Shown here piece by piece: positions 5,917 to 7,355 of a stretch of 7,355 nucleotides of DNA. The translations under genes and the position numbers were made by a program. The stretch is taken from positions 1 to 7,355 of the forward strand of contig CAJTQE010000077.1 of the NCBI GenBank assembly GCA_910578655.1. Direction: 5' to 3'. Source of the DNA: an uncultured Christensenella sp. GTDB taxonomy: Bacteria; Bacillota; Clostridia; Christensenellales; Borkfalkiaceae. Every line of letters starts with the position of its first letter. Positions within the stretch are counted from its first letter, which is position 1. The notes below the pieces were generated by a model. It did not search any database, was not told the DNA's origin, and was given only the letters and a program-made list of their open reading frames with translations.

Positions 5917-6889
5917 ATTCCCGAGCGAGGCTTTTGAGCACCATTTCGATAACATCTCTTTTGTATCCCCCTATATCGGTGTAACCGAATCTTTTATCGT
6001 ACACCAAGTACATCGACGGCAGTTCCATATTTAACAACGCGTCGAGTATGGGCAGCGTCTCTTTAAAGTCCGCGATATTATTGCCCGTTGCGTACCCGTT
6101 CGCTTTTTGGTATTCGTGCAGTTCTATCAGCAAGCCCGCACCGTCGGGAAGCGCGATATTTTCGACTTCCTCGCCGTACAGCCGCCGTGCGAAATTGTAA
6201 AGCCCTAACGCAAAAAACGGGAATTGTTTTGTAAACCTGTTTTCGCTGTATCCGCTCGTGCGCCGCTTACCCTTGCAAATATTAACCAGCTCGACGGCAA
6301 ACCTGTCGAAATTTTTATCCACCAAGCTCAAAAGCGCGTCGACGATCGCTCTGTGCTCGATCGGCGCTTTCTTCGAAAAGCCCTTAGCTTCGTCGACAGC
6401 TTCCGCTCTCCACTCTTCCTCGCCATAGTACAAATACATCACAAGGTTTGTAATGAGCTTAAGCACTCTCGCGCCGTTTTTGCTCAGCCCGTTTTCCTTC
6501 GGGAAGATATGTTTTATATCGTCGAAACGGTTAGCCGACAGCAGCACGGGCAGAAGATTCCACGCGTAAATGCAGTGATCGTAACCCGACGACAGCACGG
6601 TGAACTGCATCATCGTAGTAGCAGTATACAGCGCATCGTCGAGATAGCGCATGTCGCCTTTCCGCAGCGCAAGCATTACGCCGAGATACACGAGATGATA
6701 GCCGTCGCCGCTCAGCAATCTCATCCACATCTCTACCTGGTCCTCTGTCGGCGCATCGGCGCAATATCCGCCGCGTTTGATCTGTTCTTTCTTAAAACCG
6801 TTTAGATCAGTATAATAGTGCGCATCTTTCTTGAGATAGCAATAAAGATTGACAAGCTTTTCCTTTTGCGCTTTTGTAAGCGTATTCAT
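5915..6889 (-). CDS. Unrecognised 324-residue protein, probably all-helical, cytoplasmic
   Basis: I do not recognise this protein. It reads as mainly alpha-helical, with several helix-length segments such as YHLVYLGVMLALRKGDM (64-80), NLLPVLLSANRFDDI (111-125), VLKLITNLVMYLYYGEEEW (142-160) and RAIVDALLSLVDKNFDRF (180-197), as in helical-repeat or immunity-type proteins, but no catalytic motif stands out. No signal peptide or clear membrane segment is seen. The true start is ATG at 6889, with AAGGAG (6900-6895) five bases upstream; the frame stays open through the tRNA-Thr gene, and an N-terminus there beginning MAQLVEQLIRNQQ is translated tRNA, not protein. The stop codon TAA uses two bases of the displaced tRNA repeat. 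No convincing promoter lies between the tRNA and the gene, so read-through from the tRNA promoter is likely. A role as the cargo of an immunity or defence cassette is conceivable from the setting only. Confidence 0.85.
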   Translation of the reverse strand: MNTLTKAQKEKLVNLYCYLKKDAHYYTDLNGFKKEQIKRGGYCADAPTEDQVEMWMRLLSGDGYHLVYLGVMLALRKGDMRYLDDALYTATTMMQFTVLSSGYDHCIYAWNLLPVLLSANRFDDIKHIFPKENGLSKNGARVLKLITNLVMYLYYGEEEWRAEAVDEAKGFSKKAPIEHRAIVDALLSLVDKNFDRFAVELVNICKGKRRTSGYSENRFTKQFPFFALGLYNFARRLYGEEVENIALPDGAGLLIELHEYQKANGYATGNNIADFKETLPILDALLNMELPSMYLVYDKRFGYTDIGGYKRDVIEMVLKSLARE

Positions 6890-6930
6890 AATTTCTCCTT
6901 TGTAGATCGCATGATCTTTTTTTAGAAATA

Positions 6931-6959
6931 CCCCTCCCCCACGCAGTGTGGGAGAGGGG
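6931..6959. repeat. C/G-rich palindromic hairpin between tRNA-Thr and the 324-codon gene
   Basis: CCCCTCCCCCAC (6931-6942) and GTGGGAGAGGGG (6948-6959) form a 12-bp stem with one mismatch (a G-U pair in the minus-strand RNA) and a five-base loop. It stands out from the surrounding A/T-rich DNA. No U-run follows on the minus strand, so it is a poor terminator. It may act as a tRNA processing or attenuation structure, or be a dispersed REP-like palindrome; copies elsewhere in the genome would decide. Confidence 0.6.
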
Positions 6960-6966
6960 AGAATAA

Positions 6967-7042
6967 TGGAGCTACTGGCCGGATTCGAACCGGCGACCTG
7001 CTGATTACGAATCAGCTGCTCTACCAGCTGAGCCACAGTAGC
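6967..7042 (-). tRNA. tRNA-Thr (anticodon CGU), CCA encoded
   Basis: On the minus strand the 76 bases fold as a standard tRNA. The acceptor is GCTACTG with CAGTAGC, the anticodon stem GCTGA/TCAGC holds loop TTCGTAA with anticodon CGT (reads ACG, threonine), and the T-arm is GCCGG-TTCGAAT-CCGGC. The discriminator is T and CCA is encoded at 6969-6967. The D-arm contains the conserved AGCTGGTAGAGC. Its last 19 bases are duplicated at 5898-5916, and it is the likely promoter source for the gene behind it. Confidence 0.97.
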
Positions 7043-7054
7043 GTTTACGATACT

Positions 7055-7082
7055 ATTATAGCAAAAATTTACGATTTGGCAA
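7055..7082 (-). promoter_or_regulatory. Sigma-A promoter of tRNA-Thr
   Basis: On the minus strand TTGCCA (7082-7077) and a perfect TATAAT (7060-7055) are 16 bases apart, with TGC directly before the -10 (extended -10). Transcription would start near 7048, a few bases before the tRNA 5' end at 7042. Confidence 0.8.
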
Positions 7083-7087
7083 GCAAT

Positions 7088-7116
7088 TTTACAGTTATTA
7101 TGAAATATTATATAAT
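7088..7116 (+). promoter_or_regulatory. Divergent sigma-A promoter of the SPOR-like gene
   Basis: TTTACA (7088-7093) and a perfect TATAAT (7111-7116) are 17 bases apart. It lies back to back with the tRNA-Thr promoter. The expected start site (about 7123) falls after the first possible ATG (7117), which leaves the start codon of the gene in question. Confidence 0.6.
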
Positions 7117-7355
7117 ATGCTTAAAAAAATTAATCTTCAAATGCTATCAGTACTTTCCGCCGTAATTATTGCGACGGTTATTATCTGCATTTGCGCGATA
7201 AGCTGTTCCGGCGGAAAACTCGATTTCAAAAATACTTATTATTTTGTTTGCTACAAAATGACGGACAACGCCGTATCGGCCGGCTCTATTTCCCAAAGTG
7301 TTTCGAACTACGGCGGCGCAGGTTACATTTTGCAACGCGGCGAAAATTATTATAT
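7117..7355 (+). CDS. Membrane-anchored or lipoprotein-like protein with SPOR-like segment, C-terminus outside the window
   Basis: Only the first 79 codons are present. The N-terminus MLKKINLQ is followed by a long hydrophobic segment (about 9-28) ending in AISC, a plausible lipobox with C30 as the lipidated cysteine; otherwise it is an uncleaved anchor. The exported part contains TYYFVCYKMTDNAVSAGSIS and SVSNYGGAGYILQRGENYY, which resemble the start of a SPOR domain (a strand, alanine-containing helix, GGxGYI strand, then YY strand). SPOR domains bind denuded glycan strands of peptidoglycan at septa and in spore formation, so a cell-wall role is possible; this is inference from a partial sequence. 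Neither ATG 7117 nor in-frame ATG 7141 has a good ribosome binding site. ATG 7117 gives the expected positively charged signal region, but the perfect -10 element directly before it would favour 7141 or a different promoter. Confidence 0.7.
   Translation, partial: MLKKINLQMLSVLSAVIIATVIICICAISCSGGKLDFKNTYYFVCYKMTDNAVSAGSISQSVSNYGGAGYILQRGENYY

Larger units (their letters stand above)
5898..6985. mobile_element. Putative one-gene island bounded by tRNA-Thr direct repeats
   Basis: Two exact 19-base copies of the tRNA-Thr 3' end bound this stretch, 1,069 bases from repeat start to repeat start. It contains one gene of unknown function (5915-6889) and a G/C-rich hairpin (6931-6959). There is no integrase, excisionase or replication gene inside, so it would be a remnant, or a satellite-type cassette moved by an enzyme encoded elsewhere. 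The copy at 6967-6985 keeps the tRNA intact; the copy at 5898-5916 is followed by the likely original tRNA terminator. By eye the internal gene is somewhat richer in G+C than the flanks. The alternative is a local duplication of the tRNA end. Confidence 0.55.

Noticed and set aside
6224..6805. 193-codon plus-strand open frame opposite the unknown 324-codon gene
   Set aside because: The minus-strand frame is longer and has a good ribosome binding site. The plus-strand frame has neither a good start context nor a promoter, and its length can be explained by antisense codon structure.
6890..7036. N-terminal extension of the 324-codon gene beginning MAQLVEQLIRNQQ through the tRNA
   Set aside because: This is the well-known translation of a tRNA gene in the open frame. 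The ATG at 6889 has a proper ribosome binding site and the upstream part is tRNA-Thr plus hairpin DNA.
1..7355. CRISPR array or insertion sequence
   Set aside because: No regularly spaced repeats and no transposase reading frame or matching terminal inverted repeats were found on either strand.

Overview
The window looks like a chromosomal segment of an anaerobic, low-to-mid GC Gram-positive bacterium, most likely a member of the Clostridia. The reasons are an mcsA-mcsB-clpC protein-arginine-phosphorylation/Clp operon, strong AGGAGG-type ribosome binding sites, sigma-A promoters with AT-rich leaders, and a NifU-like/GGGtGRT gene pair that I know mainly from Clostridia and relatives. I cannot assign a species.

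Layout. Positions 1-3498 (minus strand) carry mcsA, mcsB and a 3'-truncated clpC, tightly packed and read right to left. This is the classical stress operon in which McsA activates the arginine kinase McsB, which marks proteins for ClpC(P). The usual first gene, ctsR, is not there: mcsA is the first gene and faces a divergent promoter region. A 7-3-7 CtsR-like heptad repeat nevertheless sits in that region (3593-3609). Positions 3680-5408 (plus strand) hold a two-gene operon: a NifU/IscU-like iron-sulfur scaffold-type protein and a protein of the uncharacterised GGGtGRT family. It has an extended -10 promoter and ends in a strong terminator at 5414-5449.

Positions 5455-5897 contain no long gene but are densely organised. 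They hold a 38-codon small gene on the minus strand with its own promoter, ribosome binding site and terminator, six copies of the heptamer AACATTT in palindromic arrangements around that promoter, and a 15-bp-stem terminator.

Positions 5898-6985 look like a very small island at the 3' end of a tRNA-Thr(CGU) gene. The last 19 bases of the tRNA, including CCA, are repeated exactly about 1.07 kb away. Between the copies lies a single unrecognised gene (324 codons) with no visible integrase and no convincing promoter of its own. The displaced tRNA end is followed directly by a terminator that probably once belonged to the tRNA. Right of the tRNA (7117-7355, plus strand) begins a divergent, truncated gene for a membrane-anchored or lipoprotein-like protein with a SPOR-like segment.

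The best candidates for undescribed biology are the one-gene tRNA island, the small 38-residue protein with its operator cluster, and the functionally unknown NifU-like/GGGtGRT pair.
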